From Methylolobus aquaticus (GTDB taxonomy: Bacteria; Pseudomonadota; Gammaproteobacteria; Methylococcales; Methylococcaceae): DNA of 64,000 bases. The stretch spans positions 109,384 through 173,383 of the forward strand of contig SEYW01000008.1 of NCBI GenBank assembly GCA_004168015.1, given 5' to 3'. The position numbers were made by a program, and so were the translations under genes. The notes under the pieces are model-generated. The model searched no databases, had not been told where the DNA came from, and saw only the letters and a program-made list of their open reading frames with translations. Positions 44,720 through 54,050 of this stretch are shown here, one piece after another; position 1 is the first letter of the stretch, and the number at the start of each line of letters is the position of its first letter.

Positions 44720-46483
44720 TCAAGGAGCGGCGCTGACGTGAAGGCCTGTCTTGTTATTCCGCGGGTTCGGATCGACCGGCGCTGCGTTGACCTGGACGGA
44801 GTTGTAGATGCGAGTAGTGCCGCCGGTCCGCGGCGGCAGCTTTAGTGTCACGCTGGCACTGGTACCCACGTCAAGAAAGCCGAGATAACAGACCAATGGA
44901 GCGCCGTTGCTGCAGGTTCCTTGACTCGGCGTGGCGGCGCCGCGCAGCGGACCGTCAACCAGTGTAACTTCACTCGCGGCATCGGGGCCGTTGTTGACGA
45001 CGGTCACCGTATAGGTGATCGGGCTCGACGGCGGAAATGGTGAGGGACTGGCGGTTTGAGTCACCGCGATGTCGGCGATCGCAGTGCGGTCCAGCACACG
45101 CTCGCGAACGAAAACATCGCGAGTGTTGTTAGTATCGTTCTTCACAAGATTTGTGGCGTACGATGAAAAGACTGCTAATCGTCCGTCGGATGACAACCGT
45201 GCATAGGGGTAAGATATAAACGAAGCGTCCAATCCGTTGGCTGGCGCCCCTTCCGTATCGACATCCAGCCGCGTCAGGCTGTTCGTCTGTCGATCGTACA
45301 TGATTAACTTAAAGGCACTGCCACTGGTATCACCTGGGATGAGGTTGCCGGCATTCGACACAAAAGCAATAAAGCGTCCATCCGCAGAAATGGTTCCTAC
45401 CCCTGAGTAGCTGTTACTCGCATTATCACCCGGCCCCTTACTGATTTGCGTGCTTTGTCCGGTCTGTCTATCGTAAACAAATACATCGGACGGATAGTCA
45501 CCTGACGGTACTTTCACCCCTAACAGCACGAAGCGTCCGTCGCTGGAAAGGCCGGTCACCTCGGTATTTGCACTGAGATTTTCTTTTATCTGAGAAACGG
45601 GTATGAGTTCGGTCTGATGGGTTTTCCGGTCGTGTACGAAAGCGTGGGGCCTATCTCCCCTGCTGCCTGCGGCAAGATTGCTAGCATACGAAGTAAAGGC
45701 TACGAATCGCCCATCAGCAGAAATGTGAATGCTCCACGGCGATACGTCATTCGCTTGATTTCCATCGGAATCAACACTCACTCTGGTGGTCTCGTGAGTG
45801 TTAAGGTCATGAACAAAGATATCTCCGGCATCGTTGGTATCGCCAGGGACAAGATTGCTTGCGTCGGAGCGAAACGCAACGAATCGTCCGTTGTCGGAAA
45901 TGGTCATATCATATGAGTCCCCGTTTGCCTGATTTCCGGACGAATCCACGCTAACGCGTGTGGTTTCATGAGTCACTCGGTCGTGCACAAAAACGTCGGA
46001 ATGGAAACTAGTATCTGTAGGGACCAGATTTTTTGCCACTGAGAAAAAAGCGATTAATCGTCCGTCTGCAGAGATATCGACGTCCCAAGCATGCGATGGG
46101 TTCGCTGAAGGGGCAATTTGTTGCTGGCCGTTACTATCGACGCTGACACGGGTCGTGCGACCCGTCACCCGGTCATGTACGAACACGTCTTGTGCCTGGT
46201 TCGTGTCGCCCGGAACCAGGTTACTGGCATCGGATAAGAATGCGACATAGCGCCCATCGGCAGACACACTCGCACCATACGACTTGCGGTTCCCTTGCTG
46301 TCCCGACGAAGTGATGCTCGCTCGGCTAGTGTCTCCAATCGCCTCGACATCGGGGGCCATGCCTATGCCGAGCACGACGAGCAGGGGGATAGCGGTGCGG
46401 GTGTTGAAGTGCCCTGCTGCACTCGCAACCAGTGAGCAAATGAGGCTCTCTGCCGGAAACGTTCTCATGGTTCGGTACTCCAT
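44720..46483 (-). CDS. Secreted PD40/TolB-like beta-propeller with C-terminal DUF11 domain
   Basis: 587 residues. N-terminal signal-like segment (TAIPLLVVLGIGMAPDVEAI). Residues ~55-470 contain about seven repeats of a ~55-residue unit of the type ISADGRFVAFTSYASNLAAG followed by DVFVHDR.TG.TTRVSVDS, a TolB-like propeller. The last ~115 residues (TYTVTVVNNGPDAASEVTLV) are a DUF11-type Ig-like domain. Such proteins are usually extracellular or surface-bound; ligand unknown. It lies alone between RAYT remnants. Confidence 0.85.
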   Translation of the reverse strand: MEYRTMRTFPAESLICSLVASAAGHFNTRTAIPLLVVLGIGMAPDVEAIGDTSRASITSSGQQGNRKSYGASVSADGRYVAFLSDASNLVPGDTNQAQDVFVHDRVTGRTTRVSVDSNGQQQIAPSANPSHAWDVDISADGRLIAFFSVAKNLVPTDTSFHSDVFVHDRVTHETTRVSVDSSGNQANGDSYDMTISDNGRFVAFRSDASNLVPGDTNDAGDIFVHDLNTHETTRVSVDSDGNQANDVSPWSIHISADGRFVAFTSYASNLAAGSRGDRPHAFVHDRKTHQTELIPVSQIKENLSANTEVTGLSSDGRFVLLGVKVPSGDYPSDVFVYDRQTGQSTQISKGPGDNASNSYSGVGTISADGRFIAFVSNAGNLIPGDTSGSAFKLIMYDRQTNSLTRLDVDTEGAPANGLDASFISYPYARLSSDGRLAVFSSYATNLVKNDTNNTRDVFVRERVLDRTAIADIAVTQTASPSPFPPSSPITYTVTVVNNGPDAASEVTLVDGPLRGAATPSQGTCSNGAPLVCYLGFLDVGTSASVTLKLPPRTGGTTRIYNSVQVNAAPVDPNPRNNKTGLHVSAAP

Positions 46484-46651
46484 CTGCTTTGACTAAATCG
46501 ATCCTGGTACCAAGAGGCCGCTGCGACCGCGCAGTTGGCCTGAAGTTGCCCACTAGTGGGCGAAAAACTTGGGTGCAAGAGTCCCACCCTGAAACTCAGC
46601 TTTCTACCATTAAGGACGCTGTCTGTACATATATCCTTGTATCACCAAGTC

Positions 46652-46666
46652 ATCAGCACATACGGG
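46652..46666. repeat. 15-base repeat, left copy
   Basis: TCATCAGCACATACG, identical to 47240-47254. In reverse complement it encodes YVLM from the segment just before the HUH motif of RAYT genes. A REP-type AAAAGG block follows within five bases, as at the other copy. Confidence 0.75.
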
Positions 46667-46669
46667 TAA

Positions 46670-47260
46670 AAGGCCCAGGTTCGATTAATCGAGCGTCAGT
46701 CCTTCTTGACTCGTCACCATTTCGCCCTCGGCCGCTGTTGGCTTCCTCGGCCGCCCGCGTGGCTTTGGCTCCCGCCGCTGGCCGGTCATCCGCTCTGTCG
46801 TGTCCAAGAAGCGTGGACTGCCCACCGGCTGATTCCGTTGAACCTCCAGACGGATCGCGGCTAATGCCTCCGCGTCGAAGTGCGGCCGGAATAACGCTCG
46901 GTAGGCCTCAAGGCGACGGCTCTCATCCGCACCCAACGCCAAGTAGATCGCGTGAGGCGTCACCAGCCGATTCGCCCGTCCCTCCCCGCTACATCGGTGA
47001 CTGCTCCACGCATAAGCGTCCGGGGCATTGACCATCCCGGCCCGCACTGGGTTGAGTTCAATGTAACGCAGACAGGACAACAGATACGCGTCGGCATCCA
47101 CCAGCGACGACTTATAGCGACTGTCCCACAGCGTCCCGGTGCGCCGATAGCTGCGGTTGATGTACTGAACCCAGCGAGATCATCAGCCTGGCCATCGCGC
47201 CCGCCTCGGGCAGGGTGACTAAGAGATGGACATCGTTTCTCATCAGCACATACGAGCAAG
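46670..47260 (-). pseudogene. RAYT, second type (copy D), N-terminus lost and frameshifted
   Basis: The C-terminal 138 codons (46685-47101) are open: YLLSCLRYIELNPVRAGMVN, then DAYAWSSHRCSGEGRANRLV and EPKPRGRPRKPTAAEG. Upstream the reading shifts frame, and MRNDVHLLVTLPEAGAMARL carries the HUH region. Everything before YVLMRND is gone: the REP block of copy E starts there (47261). A REP-like block beginning at ~46670 (GGCCCAGGTTCGATTAATCG) bounds its 3' side. Confidence 0.8.
47240..47254. repeat. 15-base repeat, right copy
   Basis: TCATCAGCACATACG, identical to 46652-46666, here within the residual RAYT copy D and again followed within seven bases by AAAAGGGG. Confidence 0.75.
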
Positions 47261-48054
47261 AAAAGGGGTCCAAAAAAAGGGGGCAGGTTACTTTCCTGTT
47301 CCATCCTTCGGTTTCCTTGGCCGCCCCTGAGGAACAATCTTGGCGCGTCGGCCAGCCATCGCCTCGATCTCCTCCTGAAACTTGCCGGAGCCGAGTGCGC
47401 AATCCTTGTTCAGATGCGCGCGTACTGCCTCAAGATCATAGGCCGCAAGCGGTTGCTTGAACAGTGCGCGATAAGCCAGTGCACGCGCCTCGGAACTGGC
47501 AGCAAGTCGGCGATACTCCTCCGGTTCGGTTAGTCAGTGCATGGCGGCGTCACCGGCATGCGAACGGTAGCTGGACCAAAGGTAATCCCCAGGATCAGTG
47601 ACCATGTCGGCGCGCACCGGTTTGAGCTCGATATAGAGCATGCACCTCAGCAGGTAGCGTTCGCTCTCGACCAAGCTCGACCTGAAGCGCCCTTAGAACA
47701 GGATTCCCGAGCGCCGGTAGGTCGCATTGACATAGCGCCTCAAGCGGCGCCCACCCGATTGCATCAAGCACGGCATCGCACCCCGCTCCTCGCCCGACGC
47801 CAGCGGTTGGACATGGTTTGTCGTCAGCACCAACGCGTGAAGTGACAGCGGTTCCTCACCAGCGCTTAGCGAAGGTATTCCGGGTAAGCGCTGCGGTCGC
47901 CAGCGTGGAAAAAGAGAGAGCCTGACGATTATTCCCGCGCTGCACGATGTGCTGCGGAACATCTGGCAAGTCGAGGCGAATAAGGCACGCCATAGCGGGT
48001 GAGGATCAGTCGGGACACTTCCAGGCCAGCACAAAATGTAACCTGTCCCATTTC
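47261..48054 (-). pseudogene. RAYT copy E, full-length but decayed, with both REP-like ends
   Basis: Aligns along its length with the intact copy: 3' block AAAAGGGG.. and GGGGGCAGGTTACTTTC (47278-47295), middle GCGATAAGCCAGTGCACGCG, 5' end GTGCTGCGGAACATCTGGCA, and GTAACCTGTCCCATTT at 48038-48053 as the inverted partner. Numerous frameshifts and stops break the reading. The two ends form an imperfect inverted pair like that around copy B, which supports the idea that repeats and gene travel as one unit. Confidence 0.8.
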
Positions 48055-48566
48055 TTTCTGTGACTTCAGTTCCGATCAGAAGGAATAGTAGCAGCCATCA
48101 AATACTCAAGATCATGACCAGTCCCGCCACTCGATCGGCCCAGCGATACGGACTGAACCACTGAGCGTGACCCAACATTACGCCCGTTCGTCGGCTAGGC
48201 AATCCGTACGAGTACGCATGTCAATTTAAGGACGAAGGGCGCATCCTGTCCCAGGATCCCAGGCTGGGGCGCGGCACCCATTTAACTTACTACCATTTCG
48301 GTTACTGAGGTGCCGTAAGTAAGCCGCTTCCCGAGCAGTTAGGCATGTACGCTTCTGGCGTTCTGTGGATTATCCTAGCCAAAATAATGTGAAATGGTGT
48401 AGCTGAAAAAGCTGGACATCTTGATCTTGCAGTTTATTGGGTTCCGCCCCACATCGACGTGTATAGCGTGGGATTTGTCCCTAGTATCTATTGGGCTCTG
48501 GTGAATCACATATCGGCTGCTATGAAATGCATATTTACTATCTAATAACCCATAGATGAGAGAAAA
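48055..48566. other. AT-richer intergenic region upstream of the sugar dehydrogenase
   Basis: About 510 bases with no gene I can support. The right half (48360-48560) is AT-rich and should contain the promoter of the dehydrogenase gene. Boxes not assigned. Confidence 0.4.
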
Positions 48567-49829
48567 ATGAATAGGAATTCGCATCTTGAGTCGAAACCAT
48601 CTCGTCGGTCTTTCCTTCAACCGGGTTTCTGGTCGGCGGTCGATGTGCCGACGGTTGTCCGCCGCCGCATCGCCGCAGTGCGCAAGCACGCCCAAACGGC
48701 GCCCGGATACCGACCGTGCGTTGTTGCCCGGCTACTCTTCTTGGCCCAAATTGCTGTGGGGCTTGCAACGATCGGCCGGCCCGAGTCCTGCGAGGCCGCA
48801 ACACTCCCCGTGGGATTTGCGGAGACCCAGGTCGCGAGTGGCCTGTTGCAACCTACCGCAATGTCCATCGCCCCTGATGGCCGCATTTTTGTCTGTCAAC
48901 AAGGCGGCCGCCTGCGTGTGATAAAAAACGGCGTGTTGTTACCGCAACCGTTCGTGACTCTGGGGGTGAATGCAGTGGATGAGGGGGGGCTCCTCGGTGT
49001 CGCGTTCGACCCGAATTTCACCAGCAATAGGTTCGTCTATGTGTACTACACCGCCAATACAGCCCCGCCCCATAATCGCGTCAGCCGATTCACTGCCCAG
49101 GGGGACCTAGCTGTACCGGGCAGTCAGCGGGTCATTCTGGACCTGAATAATCTGACTAATTCCAGACACTACGGAGGCGCGATTCACTTCGGACGGGATG
49201 GCAAGTTGTATATCGCGGTAGGTGATAATGACGTCGGAACCAATGCTCAGACGCTTTCCAACCTTTTTGGAAAGCTGCTCAGAATAAATTCCAATGGTAC
49301 GATCCCCTCGAATAATCCGTTTTTTTCAACAGCATTGGGAAAGAATCGTTCAATCTGGGCCTTGGGCCTGCGCAATCCGTTCACGTTCGCAGTACAGCCC
49401 GGAAGCGGCCGGATCTTTCTCAATGACGTTGGCCAATCGAACTGGGAAGAGATTGATGACGGACATAGCGGCGCCAACTATGGGTGGCCGGAGACGGAAG
49501 GTCCGACCTCGGATCCGAGATTCGTGTCTCCGGTCCATGCGTATCGGACTGGCAGCCTGGGTTCCTGTGCGATCACCGGCGGCACTTTCTACAACCCACC
49601 GATCAGGATGTTTCCGGCCGGCTACGTAGGGACTTACTTTTTTGCGGATTATTGCGGCGGCTGGATACGGCGCTACAGCCCTAGTACTGGCCAGGTGCGC
49701 GGCTTCGCCACCGGCATTGTCCAGCCGGTCGACCTGGACGTGGCAACGGACGGAAGCCTTTACTACCTGCGACGGGAGGGCGCAACGGCGCGCGGCGCGA
49801 TCAGGCGAATACGATACGTCGGTCAGTGA
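48567..49829 (+). CDS. PQQ-type glucose/sorbosone dehydrogenase-like secreted protein
   Basis: 420 residues. Long basic N-terminus followed by a signal-like segment ending near CEAATLPVG. The propeller has the GSDH hallmarks: GLLQPTAMSIAPDGRIFVCQ, DEGGLLGVAFDPNFTSNRFV, GGAIHFGRDGKLYIAVGDN, LGLRNPFTFAVQPGSGRIFL and VGQSNWEEIDDGHSGANYGW. Family members oxidise sugars using PQQ, but PQQ ligands and substrate cannot be verified here. The start is uncertain because the export signal would lie ~50 residues in. Flanked by RAYT remnants on both sides. Confidence 0.82.
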   Translation: MNRNSHLESKPSRRSFLQPGFWSAVDVPTVVRRRIAAVRKHAQTAPGYRPCVVARLLFLAQIAVGLATIGRPESCEAATLPVGFAETQVASGLLQPTAMSIAPDGRIFVCQQGGRLRVIKNGVLLPQPFVTLGVNAVDEGGLLGVAFDPNFTSNRFVYVYYTANTAPPHNRVSRFTAQGDLAVPGSQRVILDLNNLTNSRHYGGAIHFGRDGKLYIAVGDNDVGTNAQTLSNLFGKLLRINSNGTIPSNNPFFSTALGKNRSIWALGLRNPFTFAVQPGSGRIFLNDVGQSNWEEIDDGHSGANYGWPETEGPTSDPRFVSPVHAYRTGSLGSCAITGGTFYNPPIRMFPAGYVGTYFFADYCGGWIRRYSPSTGQVRGFATGIVQPVDLDVATDGSLYYLRREGATARGAIRRIRYVGQ

Positions 49830-49993
49830 GCTCAGCCCCGCCCTTGGGCGTCGGTGGTTGGCGCGCATTTAACGATCCGCTCATCGCGGTAGCGGGCGGA
49901 ACGCTGATACCGAAGCGGGCGGACTGCTTCCCGGCTTACCGTTGCCCGACGCCGGGGGCAAACTGCCTGGGCGCGATAGTCTTAAAAAAAGAG

Positions 49994-50767
49994 AAAAGGG
50001 TCAGGTTACTTTTCCGCGCCATCCCTCGGTTTCTTCGGCCGCCCCTGTGGAACAATCTCGGCACGTCGGCCCACCATCACCTCGATCGGCTCCTGAAACT
50101 TGCCGGAGCCGAGTGCGCAGTCCTTGTTCAGATGCGCACGTATTGCCCCTAGATCATAGGCTGCAAACGGTTGCTTGAACAGTGCGCGATAAGCCGGTTC
50201 ACGCGCCTCGGAACTGGCAGCGAGCCGGCGATACTCCTCCGGTTCGGCTAGCCAATTCATGGCCGCTTCACCAGCATGCGAGCGGTAGCTGGACCAAGGG
50301 TAATCTCCGGGATCGGACACCAAACCAGCCCTCACCGGGTTCAGGATGGCGATTGCACCGCAGCAGGTAGCGTTCGCTGTCCACCAAGCTCGATTGGTAG
50401 CGTCCTTCGAACAGGATTCCCGAGCGCCGGTAGGTCGCATTGACATAGCGCCCGAAGCGGCGGCCAACCGATTGCATCAAACCGGAAATCGCACCCGGCC
50501 TCTCGCCCACGTCGAGTCAGGTGGACGTGGTTCTTCATCAGCAGGAACGCGTAGAGCTTGCAGTGGTTCTTACCCTGGGCTTCGCGAAGGTCGTCGAGGT
50601 AGCCACTTTAGTCGGCGTCGTGAAGAAAGAACGCCTGACGATTGTTCCCGCGCTGCACGATGTGCTGCGGAACCTTCGGCACGTCGCGGCGATAAAGGTG
50701 AGTCACAGCCCGGCGAGGATGCGCTAGGATGCTTTCGTGCAAACACGATAAGTAACCTGTCCCCTTG
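49994..50767 (-). pseudogene. RAYT copy F, nearly full-length but frameshifted, with both REP-like ends
   Basis: The C-terminal half is open and close to copy B (NPVRAGLVSDPGDYPWSSYR; SHAGEAAMNWLAEPEEYRRL). The N-terminal half is in other frames, with a small deletion near 50350 that removes the YIEL segment. The left repeat is AAAAGGGTCAGGTTACTTTT-like at 49994-50013 and the right inverted partner is GTAACCTGTCCCCTTG at 50752-50767. Inactive. Confidence 0.85.
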
Positions 50768-50784
50768 CCCGGACCTCCAGTCAA

Positions 50785-52602
50785 ATGTCACATGATGCGC
50801 TGATCCAGCTGGCAAGCATCCTGGTGCTGGGGGCAGCGGCCCAGTTGGCTGCCTGGCGGTTCGGCATCCCGTCGATATTACTGCTCTTGCTGACGGGCAT
50901 CGGCGCCGGTCCCGTGACCGGGCTCGTCCATCCCGATGCCTTGCTGGGTGAACTGCTGCTACCCATCGTGTCGCTGTCGGTAGCGGTGATCCTGTTCGAG
51001 GGTGGTTTGAGTCTGGACATCCGCGAACTACGACACATAGGTGGCGTTCTGTCCCGGTTGACCACGCTGGGTGTCGTGGTTGCATGGCTGATCACCACCA
51101 TCACGGCGCACTTCATGCTCGGATTCCGCTGGGGACTCGCCGGCCTTCTCGGTTGCATCCTCGTCGTAACGGGACCCACTGTGATCGGGCCTATTCTGCG
51201 GCAACTGAGACTCGGCGGGCGCATCGGATCACTGCTGCGTTGGGAGGGCATCACGATCGACCCGATCGGCGCAATCATGGCCGTCATGTTCTTCACCGCA
51301 GTCCGCGCCGGCGAGTTTCAGGCGGGGACCGTGAACGCTCTCCAGACGGTCGGTCTCGCCGCAGTGGTCGGGTGCGCGACGGGCTACATCGCGGGTTGGG
51401 TGCTGATCGTCAGCCTGACCCGGTTCTGGATTCCGGACGTGCTGCACAGCGTCGTGACCTTGTCCCTCGTTATCGCGGCATCGACTACTGCCAATCTGCT
51501 GCAGAGCGAATCCGGCCTGCTTGCAGTAACCATCATGGGCATAGTCGTTGCCAATCAGAAGCAGATGGCGATTCAGCACATCGTGGAGTTCAAGGAAAGC
51601 ATCACGGTGGTCTTGATCTCGAGTTTGTTCATCATCCTGACCGCCCGTCTGCGTTGGGAGGAGTTGACCGCGCAGGGCTGGCTTGGGCTCTCCTTTGTAC
51701 TCGTGCTCATCTTGCTAGGGCGTCCGGCAGCGGTGTTGCTCTCGACGGCCGGTTCGGCATTGACGTGGCGCGAACGCCTGTTTCTTTGCTGCATGGCCCC
51801 TCGGGGCATTGTTGCCGTGGCCGTCTCTTCCGTGTTTGCGTTGGAAATGGTGCCGCTCGGGTACCCGCAAGCCGGCGAGTTGGAACCGGTCACCTTGCTC
51901 GTGGTCTTCATCACGGTGTTGGTCTACGGACTGGGTGCGGCACCGTTGGCGCGGGCCCTCGGCTTGGTAGCTCACAATCCGCAAGGCATCCTGTTCGCTG
52001 GGGCTCATGCCTGGGCACGGGCTATCGCGCAGGCACTGCAGCAGGCGGGGCAGACCGTTCTTCTGGTCGACAGCGACCCGAACCTCGTGCGGGCCGCCCG
52101 TATGAGCGGCTTGCCGAGCTTCCATGGCAGCATCCTTTCGGAACACACCTTCAATGCCATCGACTACGGGGGGCTGTCCCGACTGCTGGCGGTCACGCCC
52201 AACGACGCAACGAACGCGCTGGCTTGCATGCGGTTTCGGGATGTTTTTGGCCGCAGTGAGGTCTACCAGTTGGCCCCGGACTCCGCCGACCCTGGAGCCC
52301 TGCAGAGCGTTTCCCCGCACCAGCTTGGCCGAGTGCTATTCGGCGCCGGTCACACGTACGCGAATCTGGCGTACTGTTGCGGTGCAACTCCCGGGGTTAA
52401 ATGCACCCGTTTGACCGAGGCCTTTCAGTATCAGGATTTCGTCGCAATGCACGGCGACGGTGTGATCCCGCTGTTCGTGCTGAAGCCGAACGGTGCTCTG
52501 ATCGTGTTTACGTCGGCTGAAACGCGCGAACCTGCCGCCGGAGACATGCTGTTCAGTTTCGTTTGCACTACCCGGGAAGCGGCGGCTGATCATTGCGAAT
52601 GA
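50785..52602 (+). CDS. CPA1-type cation:proton antiporter with C-terminal TrkA-N/RCK domain
   Basis: 605 residues. Ten to twelve helices, with the antiporter core LPIVSLSVAVILFEGGLSLD, VVTGPTVIGPILRQLRLGGR and LLRWEGITIDPIGAIMAVM (the ..DP.GA motif holds the transport Asp of NhaP-like exchangers). The region from ~390 is a nucleotide-binding RCK-type domain (ILFAGAHAWARAIAQALQQA; VLLVDSDPNLVRAARMSGL), followed by a TrkA-C-like end. Probably Na+ or K+/H+ exchange gated by a ligand. Starts 18 bases after RAYT copy F. Confidence 0.9.
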   Translation: MSHDALIQLASILVLGAAAQLAAWRFGIPSILLLLLTGIGAGPVTGLVHPDALLGELLLPIVSLSVAVILFEGGLSLDIRELRHIGGVLSRLTTLGVVVAWLITTITAHFMLGFRWGLAGLLGCILVVTGPTVIGPILRQLRLGGRIGSLLRWEGITIDPIGAIMAVMFFTAVRAGEFQAGTVNALQTVGLAAVVGCATGYIAGWVLIVSLTRFWIPDVLHSVVTLSLVIAASTTANLLQSESGLLAVTIMGIVVANQKQMAIQHIVEFKESITVVLISSLFIILTARLRWEELTAQGWLGLSFVLVLILLGRPAAVLLSTAGSALTWRERLFLCCMAPRGIVAVAVSSVFALEMVPLGYPQAGELEPVTLLVVFITVLVYGLGAAPLARALGLVAHNPQGILFAGAHAWARAIAQALQQAGQTVLLVDSDPNLVRAARMSGLPSFHGSILSEHTFNAIDYGGLSRLLAVTPNDATNALACMRFRDVFGRSEVYQLAPDSADPGALQSVSPHQLGRVLFGAGHTYANLAYCCGATPGVKCTRLTEAFQYQDFVAMHGDGVIPLFVLKPNGALIVFTSAETREPAAGDMLFSFVCTTREAAADHCE

Positions 52603-52604
52603 TC
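52588..52604 (+). terminator. Small hairpin at the end of the antiporter gene
   Basis: GATCATT / AATGATC with a GCG loop, overlapping the stop codon. No T-run, so a weak candidate only. Confidence 0.3.
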
Positions 52605-52661
52605 GGCGCAAGGGGCGCCCTCGCTCTCAGTTCTCCTCTCTGCGACTCACGGAATCACCCA

Positions 52662-53096
52662 CCTGCGGGCGGTAGCTACGCCAATCTTAATCCCCCGGCT
52701 CGGTCACCATGCCCGCCCGCACCGGGTTTAGGTCGATATAGTGCATGCACCTCAGCAGGTAGCGTTCGCTCTCCACCAAGCTCGCTTTGAATAGGGTTCC
52801 CGAGCGCCGGCAGGACGCATTGACATAGCGTACGTGGCTGCGACCGACCGATTGCATCAAACCGGAAACCCGACCCGGCGCCTCGCCCATCGCCAACAGG
52901 TGGGCGTGGTTCTTCATCAGCACGAACGCGTAAAGTTTGCGGCCGTTCATCACTAGGGCTTCGCGCAGGTATTCGAGGTAGTCGCTGTAATCGTCGTTGT
53001 GGAAAAATAAACCTGACGACTATTGCCGGGCTGCATGAGGCGTTGCGGAACACCCGGCAAGTCGAGGCAAGGAAGGCGCGCCATAGCGGGTGAGGA
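52662..53096 (-). pseudogene. RAYT copy G, 5' part only
   Basis: The reading 52687-52953 contains MNGRKLYAFVLMKNHAHLLA (HUH changed to HAH), APGRVSGLMQSVGRSHVRYV and MHYIDLNPVRAGMVTEPGD. The N-terminal codons up to 53090 are in another frame. Similarity to copy B stops just after PGD, so the last ~100 codons and the 3' REP block are absent. Inactive. Confidence 0.8.
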
Positions 53097-53347
53097 TGAG
53101 TCGGGACGCTTTCCGGCTGCCTATGGGCGACCCCTTGCCGGGACGTAAGCGGGTTCGGGGACCTAAATCTGGTAGCCTTTCGCGGCGCAGGGACGGATCG
53201 GAGCAATGGGCCTCCTCCGCGCGCCCTCGAACGGCAGGGGCCGCCCGACACGGGTGCGCCATCGTTCAGGCCCCCATGCCGGCGGAATGGCCAGCCAGTC
53301 GGCGCAGCCCCACTCGAAATCCACACTACCCTGACGGAACCCGGCTC

Positions 53348-54031
53348 ATGCAACTCGACTATGAATTTCTCGCGCTCCAGGAAGCGGTCAACTATCGGAA
53401 AGCCATCCTGCGCGAGTTCTCCAGCGGTCTGAAAGGGGAGGTGCTCGAGGTCGGATGCGGGGTCGGCCAGGTCAGCCAGGAATTGCTGTCATGTCCAGGT
53501 ATCACTCACCTCACCTGTCTCGAACCGGACAGCCAGTTCCTGGTCGAGCACGCACGTAACGCACCGGGAGCGGAACTGATCCACGGCGTCGCACGAGACT
53601 ACGCGACGCGTTTCACACCGGACTGCATCGTCAGTGTCAACGTGCTGGAGCACATCGAGGACGACCAGGAGGAACTCGGGTTGTACCGCCGGATGCTGAG
53701 CGCACGGGAGGGCACCCTGTGCCTCCTGGTGCCGGCCTGCCCCGAGCTTTACGCCCCGATCGACAGGAAGTTCGGACATTTCCGCCGCTACGACCAGCGG
53801 GAGCTGCGGCAGAAACTTCAGGCTGCCGGTTTCAAGACGATCGACCTCCACTATCTGAACAGCGTCGGCTATATCGCGTGGGCCCTGGTGTTCAAGGGAC
53901 TGGGCAGGACCGCCTTCGATCCACACAGCGTGCGCTTCTACGACCGCTGGATTTTCCCCTGGGTACACCGGCTGGAAACGACCCTCTGCCGTCCACCGCG
54001 AGGCCAGAGCCTGGTCGCGTTGGCGCGCTGA
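53348..54031 (+). CDS. Class I SAM-dependent methyltransferase
   Basis: 227 residues from ATG 53348. SAM-binding motif I is GEVLEVGCGVGQVSQEL. Motif II is LTCLEPDSQFLVEHARN, and CIVSVNVLEHIEDDQEELGL is the post-motif with the catalytic region. PACPELYAPIDRKFGHFRRY, then DQRELRQKLQAAGF, is typical of methyltransferases in glycan and lipid clusters. Next to a membrane glycosyltransferase gene 20 bases downstream on the same strand, so it probably modifies the same glycan or lipid carrier. Confidence 0.88.
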   Translation: MQLDYEFLALQEAVNYRKAILREFSSGLKGEVLEVGCGVGQVSQELLSCPGITHLTCLEPDSQFLVEHARNAPGAELIHGVARDYATRFTPDCIVSVNVLEHIEDDQEELGLYRRMLSAREGTLCLLVPACPELYAPIDRKFGHFRRYDQRELRQKLQAAGFKTIDLHYLNSVGYIAWALVFKGLGRTAFDPHSVRFYDRWIFPWVHRLETTLCRPPRGQSLVALAR

Positions 54032-54050
54032 GCCCGCAGGACGGCGGGGC

